This document shows positions 17,585-26,768 of a stretch of 37,630 nt of DNA, piece after piece. The notes beneath the pieces were generated by a model that worked only from the letters and a program-made list of their open reading frames with translations, had not been told where the DNA came from and made no database searches. A program made the position numbers and the translations under genes. Each line of letters begins with the position of its first letter. Within the stretch, counting starts at the first letter, position 1. Source of the DNA: Bacilli bacterium (lineage in GTDB: Bacteria; Bacillota_I; Bacilli_A; RFN20; CAG-826); NCBI GenBank assembly GCA_017940265.1, contig JAGAYY010000044.1:1-37630 (forward strand). Reading direction: 5' to 3'.

Positions 17585-17592
17585 TTTTCAAT

Positions 17593-17892
17593 ATGAAAAT
17601 CGTTAAAGAATTAAATAATAAACAACTAGTCCTTTCTTTAGAAGGCGAACTCAACAGTGTGACCGCTCCTGAATTTGAAGAAGTCATTAGAAATGAATTA
17701 AATAATGTCGATTCATTAATCATCGATTTAGCGAAGTTAAGCTATTTATCTTCCGCTGGTCTTCGTGCCTTACTCGTGGCCCAGAAAATCATGATAAAAA
17801 AAGGCGGCATGGTTGTCCGTCATCCTAATAATGAAGTCATGGAGATCTTCTCCTTAACTGGCTTTTTAGATGTCTTAAGCATTGAAAACTAA
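17593..17892 (+). CDS. STAS-domain protein (anti-sigma factor antagonist type)
   Basis: A single STAS domain of 99 aa, related to SpoIIAA and RsbV. In those proteins a conserved Ser is phosphorylated by a partner kinase/anti-sigma factor; here the matching site is Ser53/Ser54 in LSYLSSAGLRALL. No RsbW/SpoIIAB-type kinase, PP2C phosphatase or alternative sigma factor is encoded in the window, so the gene is an orphan here. It has its own promoter with no ribosome site. Its last 4 bp overlap the end of the HD gene on the other strand. The partner and the process controlled are unknown. Confidence 0.85.
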   Translation: MKIVKELNNKQLVLSLEGELNSVTAPEFEEVIRNELNNVDSLIIDLAKLSYLSSAGLRALLVAQKIMIKKGGMVVRHPNNEVMEIFSLTGFLDVLSIEN

Positions 17893-18758
17893 AGATTTTT
17901 AATAATTACATCCTCTTGTGTGATTGTAAAAGAGGTACGATTATTAACTGTGCTTCGACAATAGTCGAGTGTTTTTTTCATCTTTCCTGCTAGGATATTA
18001 AGACCTTCGATAATCTTTAGATTATCACTCTTAATGCCCATAATAAAGGCCTTATCAGTAATTTCAAGAGAGCGCACTGCTTCATGTTTCATGAATTCGA
18101 TTAAATCGATTTCTTTCACTATTTTATTTAAATCATAGATAGCTTTGGAATTACGTGAGGCAGTCACATCGATTTCATCAGCAAGTCTCACTAAAGCGGA
18201 TAGGTATGGCAAACAGATTGTATTACCATTAGGCACTTTAAGGTTTATTGGATATTCCTTTTCATCATTCAAATCAGTCTTACGATGGCCTCTAGATATT
18301 TGAATAATAGCGAACAAATGTTCTTCACTTGGGAATTCAAAGAATTTCGCATATTTTCTTAAGAAAAGACCACTGAATTCTTGATGGAAATTGCGCACTA
18401 TTTCGGGATAGTTATCACGTGAATGGGTATCAAAATAATTACCGAAATTGATTTGCTTGGAGAACTCATCAAAATCAGCGTGAGAAATACCCATGCCAGT
18501 ATCATGGAAATAGCAGCCTAATAATAAGACATACATTTCATCAGCATTCAGCTTATCAATTTGCTCCCCTATTAAGTTATTGCAGAATTCAATAATATTG
18601 AGACTATGTAATTCTGTATGGTCAGTAAAATCAGGGAAGATTAACTTATAGTTAGATAGGATTTGTTGCAAGGCAAAAACAGTATCAGAAAAGCGTTGAT
18701 GAAGACCTGGATCTATTTCCTTTAATCTTCTTTCTAACAAGAAGTCATATTTATTCAT
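17889..18758 (-). CDS. HD-superfamily metal-dependent phosphohydrolase-like protein
   Basis: A 289-aa protein with a complete HD-type metal site: His47 and His51 (FPDFTDHTELHS), His85-Asp86 (CYFHDTGMGIS), a downstream RGHRK motif and ADEID near residue 193. The motif set resembles a group of HD domains found alone or fused to HSP90-like ATPase modules, but the substrate is not known. The last ~90 residues form a small alpha/beta tail with no motif I recognise. A TACAAT box ends 6 nt before the ATG with no ribosome site, so it may be separately transcribed from hemW upstream. It is tail-to-tail with the STAS gene. Confidence 0.75.
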   Translation of the reverse strand: MNKYDFLLERRLKEIDPGLHQRFSDTVFALQQILSNYKLIFPDFTDHTELHSLNIIEFCNNLIGEQIDKLNADEMYVLLLGCYFHDTGMGISHADFDEFSKQINFGNYFDTHSRDNYPEIVRNFHQEFSGLFLRKYAKFFEFPSEEHLFAIIQISRGHRKTDLNDEKEYPINLKVPNGNTICLPYLSALVRLADEIDVTASRNSKAIYDLNKIVKEIDLIEFMKHEAVRSLEITDKAFIMGIKSDNLKIIEGLNILAGKMKKTLDYCRSTVNNRTSFTITQEDVIIKNL

Positions 18759-18764
18759 ACTTCT

Positions 18765-18770
18765 ATTGTA
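18765..18770 (-). promoter_or_regulatory. HD gene -10 box, leaderless type
   Basis: TACAAT on the minus strand ends 6 nt before the ATG of the HD gene. A TTCTCA sequence lies 17 bp upstream as a possible -35 box inside the 3' end of hemW. No Shine-Dalgarno sequence is present. Confidence 0.5.
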
Positions 18771-18776
18771 GAAGTT

Positions 18777-19841
18777 TTAGAGTAATTTGAGAATAATTTG
18801 GTCTAAAATCATCATTCCTTCATATGTTGGAATGATTCTATCTTCCTTTTTAATAAGAAGACCTTCCCCTATTAGGGAGTTAACTTCCTTTTCCTTATCT
18901 TTTAAATATTTAATATCAATGCCCTCGTTAGTGCGTAAATTGAGCATGATTTGATAGATGAGTTTATCTTTTTTATAGACGTTTTCTTGTTTGCTAACAA
19001 AGTTACCTTCTAGATATTTATCTAAATTAACAGTGTTTTTATATCTAATTTTATCAATATAACCAGAAGCACCGAGACCGCATCCATAATAATGATGATT
19101 TCTCCAATAGGCGAGATTATGTTTTGATTCATAGCCTGGCTTTGCCCAGTTAGAGACTTCGTAATGAATAAAACCAAACTTGATCAATATTTCATTCACA
19201 TTATCATAATACTTTCTTAAAGTGTCGCCTTCTGGCTCTTTAAAGCCTTTATTGTATAAAACTGTATGTGGATTAACGGTTAAGCCATAGCAAGAAATAT
19301 GTTTAACGCCTAAATCTAAGATGTTTTTAATATCTTCTTTTAGGATTTTAGCACTGCTATGTGGTAAGCCTAAGATTAAATCAACGTTGATATTATCAAG
19401 ACCGTTTTCTTTAAGGTTACTAATAGCTTCTTTAACTTGGCTAAAGCTATGGTCACGGTTAATAGCGCTTAAAATCTTATCATTTGTGGTTTGTACACCT
19501 AAAGAAATACGGCTTACACCATATTTTTTAAGCATCTTTATTTTAGTAAGCGATAAAGATTCAGGATTAGCCTCTATGGTGTATTCTATAACGCCTTGAG
19601 TATACACATAAACTATTTTCAATAGTTTTTCAAATAAGTCATCCTCTAACGCGGTTGGAGTGCCACCACCGATATAGATGGTTTTTAATCCCTCTATTTC
19701 ATAGCTTTTGAGCTCTTTTTCTAGTGTGTCTAAATAAGGAATGGCGAACTTACGAAAATACTGCAACTTAGTAAAGTCGCAGTAATCGCAAATCTTTTCA
19801 CAAAATGGAATATGGATGTATAAAGAACGAGGTTTATTCAT
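18777..19841 (-). CDS. hemW: Radical SAM protein HemW (coproporphyrinogen oxidase-like)
   Basis: HemW is a heme chaperone of the radical SAM class, often misannotated as oxygen-independent coproporphyrinogen III oxidase. The cluster motif PFCEKICDYCDF provides three Cys at residues 14, 18 and 21, followed by YIGGGTPTAL. A longer frame opens 20 codons upstream, but the ATG at 19839-19841 (MNKPRSLYIHIPFC) places the cluster at the usual distance and overlaps the previous stop by 8 bp. The resulting 354 aa is normal for HemW. The lepA-hemW-hrcA order is a Bacillota hallmark, here interrupted by the HD gene, the STAS gene and the RNA. No heme-synthesis gene is nearby, in keeping with HemW rather than HemN. 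Confidence 0.9.
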   Translation of the reverse strand: MNKPRSLYIHIPFCEKICDYCDFTKLQYFRKFAIPYLDTLEKELKSYEIEGLKTIYIGGGTPTALEDDLFEKLLKIVYVYTQGVIEYTIEANPESLSLTKIKMLKKYGVSRISLGVQTTNDKILSAINRDHSFSQVKEAISNLKENGLDNINVDLILGLPHSSAKILKEDIKNILDLGVKHISCYGLTVNPHTVLYNKGFKEPEGDTLRKYYDNVNEILIKFGFIHYEVSNWAKPGYESKHNLAYWRNHHYYGCGLGASGYIDKIRYKNTVNLDKYLEGNFVSKQENVYKKDKLIYQIMLNLRTNEGIDIKYLKDKEKEVNSLIGEGLLIKKEDRIIPTYEGMMILDQIILKLL

Positions 19842-20049
19842 CTTGTTTGTAATCGCTAATTTGTTTAGCGGTTTCTGGATCCTCAACATCTTGGAGGACA
19901 CGATTCATTTCATCTTGAAGAATTTGTTCATCAGATGGTTTTTCTTCTTTTAATCTTGGACGTAAGACGCGGTAAATAATGAACGCTACTAAGGCAATAA
20001 GGCCTGCCGCAGCAATAACCGCGATAAGAATAATAATCGATTGTTTCAT
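19834..20049 (-). CDS. Small single-pass membrane protein
   Basis: A 71-aa protein with one strong N-terminal membrane helix (residues about 4-29, Ile/Ala/Leu-rich, ending IIYRVLRPRLK) and a charged, acidic cytoplasmic tail rich in Glu, Asp and Gln. The helix lacks a lipobox and a clear signal-peptidase site, so it is probably an anchor with the tail inside. A GGAGGAAAT ribosome site precedes the ATG. It lies between the Fic-like gene and hemW, 13 bp after the former. I do not recognise a family. Confidence 0.75.
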   Translation of the reverse strand: MKQSIIILIAVIAAAGLIALVAFIIYRVLRPRLKEEKPSDEQILQDEMNRVLQDVEDPETAKQISDYKQDE

Positions 20050-20062
20050 CTAATATTTCCTC

Positions 20063-21586
20063 CTACTCTCTTTCAACTGGAATGTAGACGTATTTATTTT
20101 TAATCTTTTCTTTGCGATAGTAAAGAAGTTCTGCTAAATGGTCCATAGATGTACGGGCAGTTTCATAGGCGCAACGTAGGCTCTTCTTATATTGCGCAAT
20201 GGTATATTTTTTACCTTTGGTGCAGTGTCTAGCGTAGAACTTAGCTTCACCTTTTTTGAGTTCAGGATCTCTTTCTAAGAGGTCTTGTTCTAAAAGAACA
20301 GCTTGTTTTTCATCTAAGGCCACTGGGATATAAGCAACCGCTAATTCTTCTTGGACATAAGTCACTTTAACGGTTTTCTTTTTAGGCGCTTCGACTTCGA
20401 CTGGACGAGCTTCTTCTTGCGAGGCTTGTCTATATTCTTGTCTAACTTCTACTTGAGGAGCTGGTTGAGGTTGAGGTTCAACATGAGGTTGTTCTTCTTC
20501 CTCTTCTTCATTAGCGGCAAATAAATCAACGGTTTGAATACGTGGTTGTTCTTCTGGAATTTCCACTTCTTCAATAGTTTTATCTTCATCCACTTGATAG
20601 AAGTCTTCTCTCATTTCACTGACTTTGGCTTTCGCCATATCATCTAAGAAAGAATCACAGTATTTATTTAAGTATTTATAGACATAATCAACAAAATATG
20701 TGACATCCGCAGTCTTTTGCACTTCGACATAAATACGAGCAATTTCTTCTCTTGGAAGGACTAATAATCTTTCTAAAGGAAGAGAAACAACGGTATCCCC
20801 AAATGCTTCATGGGCTAAAACAGCTTTCGCCATTAATAAGGCCACTTCTTCGGAGTATTTAGCAAATGGTTTAACATAGTTAATATAGAAGAACGTGATC
20901 ATCGCTTTTAACGATGTTGGTAATGTGCTAGAGGAAATGAATGTGAACAAACCATTCATCATTGGGGCAATAAGAGTGACAGGAGCGGAAGTATAAACAC
21001 GGTCAATTAAGACACGGTTTTCAGGGTTTCTATCTTCACTGCTTCTATAGAAGGTGGTTAATTCTTCTGTACCAAGAAGCTTAGCGTAGAGTTCCGCGAG
21101 GAAATCTTCATCAATAGCGTTGACATAAGCACGCTTAATGTAGTTTAAAGCATTGAGATAGTTAACTAAGAGCATGTTATTAGGAATTGCGGACACTACT
21201 TCACCACGTAAAACATTCGCGATAAAGTCTTCACCTACACCTAATTGTTCACATTCATTAAGAAGATTAACAATCTCTTTTCTAAATGCATAATCAACGT
21301 TTTTAGCTTCTTTACTATTAGGTATGAGCATCGCGCATTCGCGGTTCACCCTAATGAGTTTGACTTCTAAGTTATTGACTAAACTATTGATTGCTGGACA
21401 GCCACAGAATAAGAGCATGTTCTTTTCAATAGTTCTAATTGTTAAATAATGATAAAAGTGTGAGCGATAAGATAAAATGTTGCTCCAAAACGGATCGACT
21501 GAAGAGACTTTTAATTCACGACCAACCTCTAATTTGGTCGCGTATTTGTCTTCAGTGAAACGCATTGCATAATCGTTTCCTGCCAT
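20063..21586 (-). CDS. Degenerate Fic-fold protein with C-terminal winged helix
   Basis: A 507-aa protein. Residues about 125-265 follow the Fic plan: an N..A helix (NYLNALNYI), an FYRSSE turn near 179-184 like the family GxYR, and a helix at 205-220. Where active Fic AMP-transferases have HPFxxGNGR, this protein has KPFAKYSEE (239-247): the catalytic His is Lys and the Gly-Asn-Gly-Arg phosphate loop is lost. A Glu/Pro/Gln-rich linker (about 345-410) leads to a C-terminal winged-helix region (about 440-507) of the kind found after Fic domains. It has its own promoter and precedes a small membrane-protein gene. It is probably not an AMP-transferase; a binding or regulatory role is inference. 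Confidence 0.65.
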   Translation of the reverse strand: MAGNDYAMRFTEDKYATKLEVGRELKVSSVDPFWSNILSYRSHFYHYLTIRTIEKNMLLFCGCPAINSLVNNLEVKLIRVNRECAMLIPNSKEAKNVDYAFRKEIVNLLNECEQLGVGEDFIANVLRGEVVSAIPNNMLLVNYLNALNYIKRAYVNAIDEDFLAELYAKLLGTEELTTFYRSSEDRNPENRVLIDRVYTSAPVTLIAPMMNGLFTFISSSTLPTSLKAMITFFYINYVKPFAKYSEEVALLMAKAVLAHEAFGDTVVSLPLERLLVLPREEIARIYVEVQKTADVTYFVDYVYKYLNKYCDSFLDDMAKAKVSEMREDFYQVDEDKTIEEVEIPEEQPRIQTVDLFAANEEEEEEQPHVEPQPQPAPQVEVRQEYRQASQEEARPVEVEAPKKKTVKVTYVQEELAVAYIPVALDEKQAVLLEQDLLERDPELKKGEAKFYARHCTKGKKYTIAQYKKSLRCAYETARTSMDHLAELLYYRKEKIKNKYVYIPVERE

Positions 21587-21609
21587 AAAAAATACCTCTA
21601 TATACCATA

Positions 21610-21638
21610 ATGATACAATAAGTAATTTTTATTTACAA
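21610..21638 (-). promoter_or_regulatory. Fic-like gene promoter (TTGTAA-17-TATCAT)
   Basis: TTGTAA (21633-21638) and TATCAT (21610-21615) are 17 bp apart on the minus strand in the gap after lepA. The short leader carries an AGAGGT ribosome site 7-8 nt before the ATG. Confidence 0.6.
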
Positions 21639-21669
21639 TAATTTATTCTAAAAAACTACTAATTTTAAA

Positions 21670-23487
21670 CTAGTTATCTTCTTCCTCATCAATGGAAAGA
21701 ATGCTCATAAAGGCTTCTTGTGGGACCTCTACGGAGCCAACTTTCTTCATTCTCTTCTTGCCTTCTTTTTGCTTTTCGAGAAGTTTCTTCTTACGTGAGA
21801 TATCACCACCATAGCACTTTGCTAAAACGTCTTTACGAACCGCTTTAACATCACATCTAGCAATGACCTTACCGCCGATTGCGGCTTGGATTGGAATCTC
21901 GAATTGTTGACGAGGAATAACGGTCTTAATCTTACGAATAATACCTAAGCCACGATGATAGCCATCTGGACGATAGATAATGCTACTAAGAGCATCCACT
22001 ACTTGACCGTTAAGTAAAATATCAAGCTTCACTAAATCCGCGCGCTTATAATCGCTGAAATCATAGTCAAATGAGGCATAGCCTTTAGTGTAGCTTTTGA
22101 GCTTATCAAAGAAGTTATAAACGATTTCACTTAATGGTAGTTCATAGGTTAAGACCATACGTGTATCATCGAAGTAATCTAAGTTCTCATAGATCCCTCT
22201 TCTTTCACGGCATAATTCCATGATTGGGCCAATATATTCTTTTGGTGTCATGATGTTAGCCCTAATATAAGGTTCTTCAATAAATGAGATCTTACTAGCG
22301 TCAGGTAACTTACTCGGGTTATCAAGATTGATAACTTCTCCGTCCGTCATATGGACTTTATAAATAACTGATGGAGCGGTCAAAATTAAATCAAGATTAT
22401 ATTCTCTTTCTAATCTCTCTTGGATGACATCCATATGTAATAAGCCTAAGAAACCACATCTAAAGCCAAAGCCTAAGGCTTGGGATGTTTCAGCGACAAA
22501 CTGTAAGGAAGCATCATTAAGTGTTAATTTCTCTAAAGCGTCTTTTAAGGCTTGATAATCATCACTATCGACTGGATAAAGGCCACAGTAAACCATAGGG
22601 TTCATAATGCGGTAGCCTGGTAGAGCCTCTTTAGCGGGATTATCCACTAGAGTGACAGTATCACCAGGATGGACATCTTTGATGTCCTTAATCTGCGCAG
22701 CGATGTAACCGACTTGTCCAGCTTCTAAGATATCAGTCTTAATTTCTTTAGGAGTTCTAATACCAAGTTCAATGACTTGATATTCTTTACCCGCTTGCAT
22801 AAGGCGAATCTTATCACCAACTTTAACACTACCATCTTTGATTCTCACTAATACTATGACACCACGATAAGGATCATAATAGCTATCAAAGATAAGGGCT
22901 TTTAAAGGCGCTTTTAAATCACCATTAGGAGCAGGAACGCCTTTCACTATGGCTTCTAATAATTCGTGAACATGTAAACCTGTTTTAGCGCTGACTTCCA
23001 CGGCTTCATCGCAAGGAATGCCGATTTTCTTTTCAATTTCTTGCTTGGCCATTTCAACATTAGCGGAAGGTAAATCAACTTTGTTGATAACAGGTAGAAT
23101 CTCTAAGTCATTATCGACCGCGAGATAGGCATTAGCGAGCGTTTGCGCTTCTACACCTTGTGTCGCATCCACGACTAATATTGCGCCTTCACAGGCGGCT
23201 AATGAGCGGGATACTTCATATGTGAAGTCAACATGTCCAGGAGTATCGATGAGATTGAAGATATACTCTTCACCATCATCGGCTTTATAGGACAATGTGA
23301 CAGCATTAAGTTTAATTGTGATACCTCTTTCTCTTTCTAAATCCATAGAATCGAGAATTTGGTCTTTCATTTCTCGTAATTCCACCGCGCCAGTCAATTC
23401 TAAAATACGGTCCGCTAAAGTGGACTTACCATGATCAATATGGGCGATGATAGAAAAATTTCTAGTTTTCTTTTGAGAGAAATCCAT
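21670..23487 (-). CDS. lepA: Elongation factor 4 (LepA)
   Basis: LepA/EF4 is a translational GTPase that acts on stalled or assembling ribosomes. The 605-aa protein has the G domain with [11 protein letters not shown] (G1), DTPGHVDF (G3) and NKVDLP (G4), EF-G-like domains II, III and V, and the LepA-specific C-terminal domain with [20 protein letters not shown]. Start [12 protein letters not shown] is typical. It begins 3 bp after the upstream membrane-protein gene with no clear ribosome site, so coupled translation is likely. Confidence 0.97.
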   Translation of the reverse strand: MDFSQKKTRNFSIIAHIDHGKSTLADRILELTGAVELREMKDQILDSMDLERERGITIKLNAVTLSYKADDGEEYIFNLIDTPGHVDFTYEVSRSLAACEGAILVVDATQGVEAQTLANAYLAVDNDLEILPVINKVDLPSANVEMAKQEIEKKIGIPCDEAVEVSAKTGLHVHELLEAIVKGVPAPNGDLKAPLKALIFDSYYDPYRGVIVLVRIKDGSVKVGDKIRLMQAGKEYQVIELGIRTPKEIKTDILEAGQVGYIAAQIKDIKDVHPGDTVTLVDNPAKEALPGYRIMNPMVYCGLYPVDSDDYQALKDALEKLTLNDASLQFVAETSQALGFGFRCGFLGLLHMDVIQERLEREYNLDLILTAPSVIYKVHMTDGEVINLDNPSKLPDASKISFIEEPYIRANIMTPKEYIGPIMELCRERRGIYENLDYFDDTRMVLTYELPLSEIVYNFFDKLKSYTKGYASFDYDFSDYKRADLVKLDILLNGQVVDALSSIIYRPDGYHRGLGIIRKIKTVIPRQQFEIPIQAAIGGKVIARCDVKAVRKDVLAKCYGGDISRKKKLLEKQKEGKKRMKKVGSVEVPQEAFMSILSIDEEEDN

Positions 23488-23490
23488 AGA

Positions 23491-23889
23491 TTAATAGCTT
23501 GATGTGGATGGAATTGATGATGAGGATGATGTGGCGTTATTAATCGCTTCACTGACCGCTGGTAATAAGAAGAAAAATACTACCGCAGAAACAATCGTTG
23601 CTATAGAAACGATTAAAAGTGTTAATGAATACCACTTTTTGCCAACACCTTTTAATAAAACAATTTCAAATGGTAATGAGACAACGCCTGCGACAATCGC
23701 AGCGATGCCAAGCATAATGCTGTAAATAAAGATGAAAATGCCACCTATCGCGTCGCCGAAGGTGTTATCGCCACCGAATAATAAGCCCATACTGCATAAT
23801 TCGACATAGGCTTGGAAGGCGAATAATGTGAACGCTAATGTGACAAAGATGCATGCAAATACGAGCATGACTTTACTAGTTTTGGTCAT
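23491..23889 (-). CDS. Membrane protein with four predicted helices
   Basis: A 132-aa protein with about four hydrophobic segments and a Ser-rich C-terminal tail. I do not recognise a family. I chose the ATG at 23887-23889 over one nine codons upstream because GAGGGAG lies 7 nt before it. The start overlaps the previous gene by 14 bp and the stop is 3 bp before lepA, so the pair of membrane genes and lepA look co-translated. Confidence 0.7.
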   Translation of the reverse strand: MTKTSKVMLVFACIFVTLAFTLFAFQAYVELCSMGLLFGGDNTFGDAIGGIFIFIYSIMLGIAAIVAGVVSLPFEIVLLKGVGKKWYSLTLLIVSIATIVSAVVFFFLLPAVSEAINNATSSSSSIPSTSSY

Positions 23890-24406
23890 TTTTGTCTCCC
23901 TCTTTTTCTGACTCAACTATTTCAGCTTCTTGTTCACTGACTACTTTTGCTTCTTGTTCAGCTTTTTCCATTTCTTCGATTTCTAATAGACCAGGAACTG
24001 GTTTGAAGAAATGATAAATGCTTTCAAATAAATAACATGCGCTTAAGTAAAAAAGCACAATTGGTACACCATAACGATAAACATCAGATGTACCCGCTGG
24101 GTTAGTGACAAAGCAGTAAATATCAAAACTGACTAAGTATAAACCCGCTGGTAAATGTAAGCATTTATCAATTAAGGCAATCTTTGGTCTTCTTTTCTTA
24201 GAAAATAAAGCCCAAAAGAAATCTATCGTTAACCAAGTACCACCAAAGATGGTCACCCAGTTAAAGATTTTACTACGGACATCATTGCCACCCATCACAC
24301 CAGTGATTCTAAGAATGGCAACAACTACAAAAATAATAAAAAATAGCATTAACTCACCACTATAGATGAGTTTCGCTTTGGTCATCATATCTAATTTCTT
24401 TTTCAT
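23876..24406 (-). CDS. Membrane protein with acidic C-terminal tail
   Basis: A 176-aa protein with four hydrophobic segments (near residues 13-33, 46-66, 84-102, 112-132) and a Glu/Lys-rich tail that begins at VPGLLEIEEM. No family recognised. A GTG two codons upstream is an alternative start, but the ATG at 24404-24406 lies 7 nt from a TAAGAT box with no ribosome site, the same leaderless layout as other genes here. It sits between the nuclease-helicase and the second membrane protein. Confidence 0.7.
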   Translation of the reverse strand: MKKKLDMMTKAKLIYSGELMLFFIIFVVVAILRITGVMGGNDVRSKIFNWVTIFGGTWLTIDFFWALFSKKRRPKIALIDKCLHLPAGLYLVSFDIYCFVTNPAGTSDVYRYGVPIVLFYLSACYLFESIYHFFKPVPGLLEIEEMEKAEQEAKVVSEQEAEIVESEKEGDKNDQN

Positions 24407-24413
24407 GCCCACT

Positions 24414-24419
24414 ATCTTA
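24414..24419 (-). promoter_or_regulatory. Membrane-gene -10 box, leaderless type
   Basis: TAAGAT on the minus strand ends 7 nt before the chosen ATG of the 176-aa membrane protein. There is no ribosome site. The -35 region (TTTATT) is weak. Confidence 0.4.
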
Positions 24420-24430
24420 ACATTAAATAT

Positions 24431-26767
24431 TTATTTAATAAAGAAGTCTTGTAAAATATCGCTTACTTCTTTAGGGGAGAAGGCTACTTCATATTTACGC
24501 CACTCACTCTTAAATAAGTCACGATAATCATTGGTGAGATATCTTTCATCAATGAGTAAAACAGCGCCTCTATCGGTCTCACTTCTAATGACTCTACCTA
24601 AGGCTTGCATGACTTTATTCATACCTGGATTTAAGTAGGCATAGTTATAGCCAGATTGCTCTTTAGCGTCATAATATTTCATAATTTGGTCACTTACAAA
24701 GTTAATCTTTGGCATACCAATGCCAACAATGACCGCACCGATAAGACGGTCACTCACTAAGTCAATGCCTTCCCCAAAAGCGCCACCAACGATGACAAAG
24801 CCTAAGGTTGTTCTTTCTGGATGAGGCTTGAAGTTAGTTAAGAATGCATCTTTATCTTCATCGCTCATGCCTCTATCTTGTTCATAGACATCAACATCTT
24901 CCATATCAATATATGGCATGAGGTTTGTTAAATATTCATAACTTGGTAAGAAGATAAAATAGTTACCCACTTTGTTTTTAACAAAGGCTTTAATATAATC
25001 TGCGACTTGTTGATAAGATGCATCTCTATTTTTGTATCTAATTGAGACTTTAGGGGCGATGATAATTTTTAGATTATCCACTGGGAAAGGAGAAGGAAGA
25101 ATTAACTGTGCATCTTCTTTCTTACCCCCTAGCATATCAACGTAATATTCAATTGGGGAAAGGGTCGCAGAGAAAAGGACACTACCTCTAAGACGTCTTA
25201 AGGAACTATGTAAGAATGATGAAGCATCCAAACATGAGACATGTAAGATGAGGTCATCATCATGGATTTCGTAGTAGCAGATAAAATGATCGTTATAGAA
25301 TTCTAGAATTCTCGAGAAACGATTTACTTCTAGATAGAACTCTAATAGTTCTTTACTCATCTCTTTGTTCTCATTCTTATTGATGTCTTGCATCGATGTA
25401 ATAAATGAAGAGATTGTTTTATATGTATAGTCATAGAACTCATCAAGGATGTAGTTACCATCTTTTGGATTAACAAGATATTCTTTGAACATCTTATTCA
25501 TTTTTGACATCGCTAATTTGAGTTGATGGAGCTTACTATGGCACACACTCTTACGCGCTTCTAAGAACTGCTTGTAGGATAATGAAGCACTATACATATC
25601 TCTACTTCTATCCACTAGGTTATGGGCTTCGTCCACTAAAACGAGGAAGGAAGATGTATCCTCATCAAAGTAACGCTTCATATAAGAGATTGGATCAAAC
25701 AAGTAGTTATAGTCACAAATGATGACATCCATGAACAAAGATAAGTCTAATTCAAATTCAAATGGGCAGATTTGATTCTCATACGCGAGTTGGGTGATGG
25801 TTTGTAAATCAAAGTCATCGTAGTTAAGAATAGCGTATCTTAAAACTGTTTGAATCTTATTGTAATATCCTTTAGCGTATGGACATTCTTCTGGATTACA
25901 AGCTTGTCCTTTGCAGAAACAAATTTTGTCTTTCGCAGTTATCATAATATCACTAAGTGATAAACCATTTTCTTTTAAGAGTTTTACTGCCTGATGGGCG
26001 GATTCTCTGCCACTAGTTTTCGCAGTTAGATAAAAGATCTTACTGTTATCATCATCTTTAAGCGCTTTGATGAATGGGAAGAGGGTTGATATGGTCTTTC
26101 CAATACCTGTAGGCGCTTCTGCGAATAAGCGGCCGCGTTTCTTCGCCATCGCATATGTATATTTCGCTAAATCTCTTTGACCTTGACGGAACTTGGAGAA
26201 TGGAAATTTAAGCGCTTCTATGCTCTCATTTCTCTTGGAGATTTTATTAAAAATAATGTTATAGAAAGAGAGATATTCATTAAGCAATTTAACAACAAAT
26301 TGCTCTAATTCGAGGATGTTAAAGGCATAAGAATCAACGAGTTGTTCTTTTTCTTTTCCTTGGCGAATGTAAGTTAACTTGACACCGATATATTCGAGGT
26401 TAGTTTGTTTAGCGAACATATAGGCATAGCACTTCGCCTGACCAAGATGCCATTCAAGATTATCATCATGGAATATTTTAAGATCTTCCACAGTGGTCTT
26501 GATTTCATCAATGACATATTCACTTTCACTTCTTTTGATGATACCATCCGCCCTACCTTCTAAAACGATGTTTACTTCATCAACATTAAAGGACATCTTT
26601 AAAGGAAATTCAGCAAGGTAATTTGAGGACTGCTTTGATTGATAGACACTATGGAGGCGACTACCTTCAGTCATTGATGAACGATTAAAAACGCGATTAT
26701 CGATATCGCCTGTTCTTAAAAGAAAGTCCACCAATTGGTGCACGCTCAAAGTCAGATACTTTTCCAT
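24431..26767 (-). CDS. XPD/DinG-type helicase with N-terminal PD-(D/E)XK nuclease
   Basis: A 778-aa fusion. The N-terminal ~130 residues form a RecB/Cas4-type nuclease: His39 (SRLHSVY), Asp74 (EGRADGI), Glu88-x-Lys90 (IDEIKTT) and Gln110xxxTyr114. Next is a superfamily 2 helicase with Walker A APTGIGKT (217-224), four Cys suited to a [4Fe-4S] cluster (282, 284, 289, 294), DEAH at 378-381 and a C-terminal domain with GGAFGEGIDL and QALGRVIRS. The FeS and DEAH layout is that of XPD/DinG 5'-3' helicases. All catalytic residues are kept. It starts 1 bp after fmt. A role in repair or in processing structured DNA is inferred from the family; a defence role cannot be excluded, but the neighbours are housekeeping genes. 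Confidence 0.88.
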   Translation of the reverse strand: MEKYLTLSVHQLVDFLLRTGDIDNRVFNRSSMTEGSRLHSVYQSKQSSNYLAEFPLKMSFNVDEVNIVLEGRADGIIKRSESEYVIDEIKTTVEDLKIFHDDNLEWHLGQAKCYAYMFAKQTNLEYIGVKLTYIRQGKEKEQLVDSYAFNILELEQFVVKLLNEYLSFYNIIFNKISKRNESIEALKFPFSKFRQGQRDLAKYTYAMAKKRGRLFAEAPTGIGKTISTLFPFIKALKDDDNSKIFYLTAKTSGRESAHQAVKLLKENGLSLSDIMITAKDKICFCKGQACNPEECPYAKGYYNKIQTVLRYAILNYDDFDLQTITQLAYENQICPFEFELDLSLFMDVIICDYNYLFDPISYMKRYFDEDTSSFLVLVDEAHNLVDRSRDMYSASLSYKQFLEARKSVCHSKLHQLKLAMSKMNKMFKEYLVNPKDGNYILDEFYDYTYKTISSFITSMQDINKNENKEMSKELLEFYLEVNRFSRILEFYNDHFICYYEIHDDDLILHVSCLDASSFLHSSLRRLRGSVLFSATLSPIEYYVDMLGGKKEDAQLILPSPFPVDNLKIIIAPKVSIRYKNRDASYQQVADYIKAFVKNKVGNYFIFLPSYEYLTNLMPYIDMEDVDVYEQDRGMSDEDKDAFLTNFKPHPERTTLGFVIVGGAFGEGIDLVSDRLIGAVIVGIGMPKINFVSDQIMKYYDAKEQSGYNYAYLNPGMNKVMQALGRVIRSETDRGAVLLIDERYLTNDYRDLFKSEWRKYEVAFSPKEVSDILQDFFIK

Positions 26768-26768
26768 T

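Noticed and set aside
17231..17592. tmRNA, RNase P, SRP RNA or amino-acid riboswitch in the hrcA-STAS gap
   Set aside because: None of the conserved cores of these RNAs could be found on either strand, so the RNA is left unnamed.
19842..19901. Longer start for hemW, 20 codons upstream
   Set aside because: It would overlap the 71-aa gene by 68 bp and adds residues not typical of HemW; the inner ATG fits the family and has normal coupling overlap.
23890..24412. Upstream starts for the two small membrane proteins
   Set aside because: The inner ATGs have either a GAGGGAG site (23889) or the local leaderless layout (24406); the outer ones have neither.
24431..26767. CRISPR-Cas or defence island suggested by the Cas4-like nuclease
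   Set aside because: No repeats, other cas genes or defence genes nearby; flanked by fmt and lepA-region housekeeping genes.
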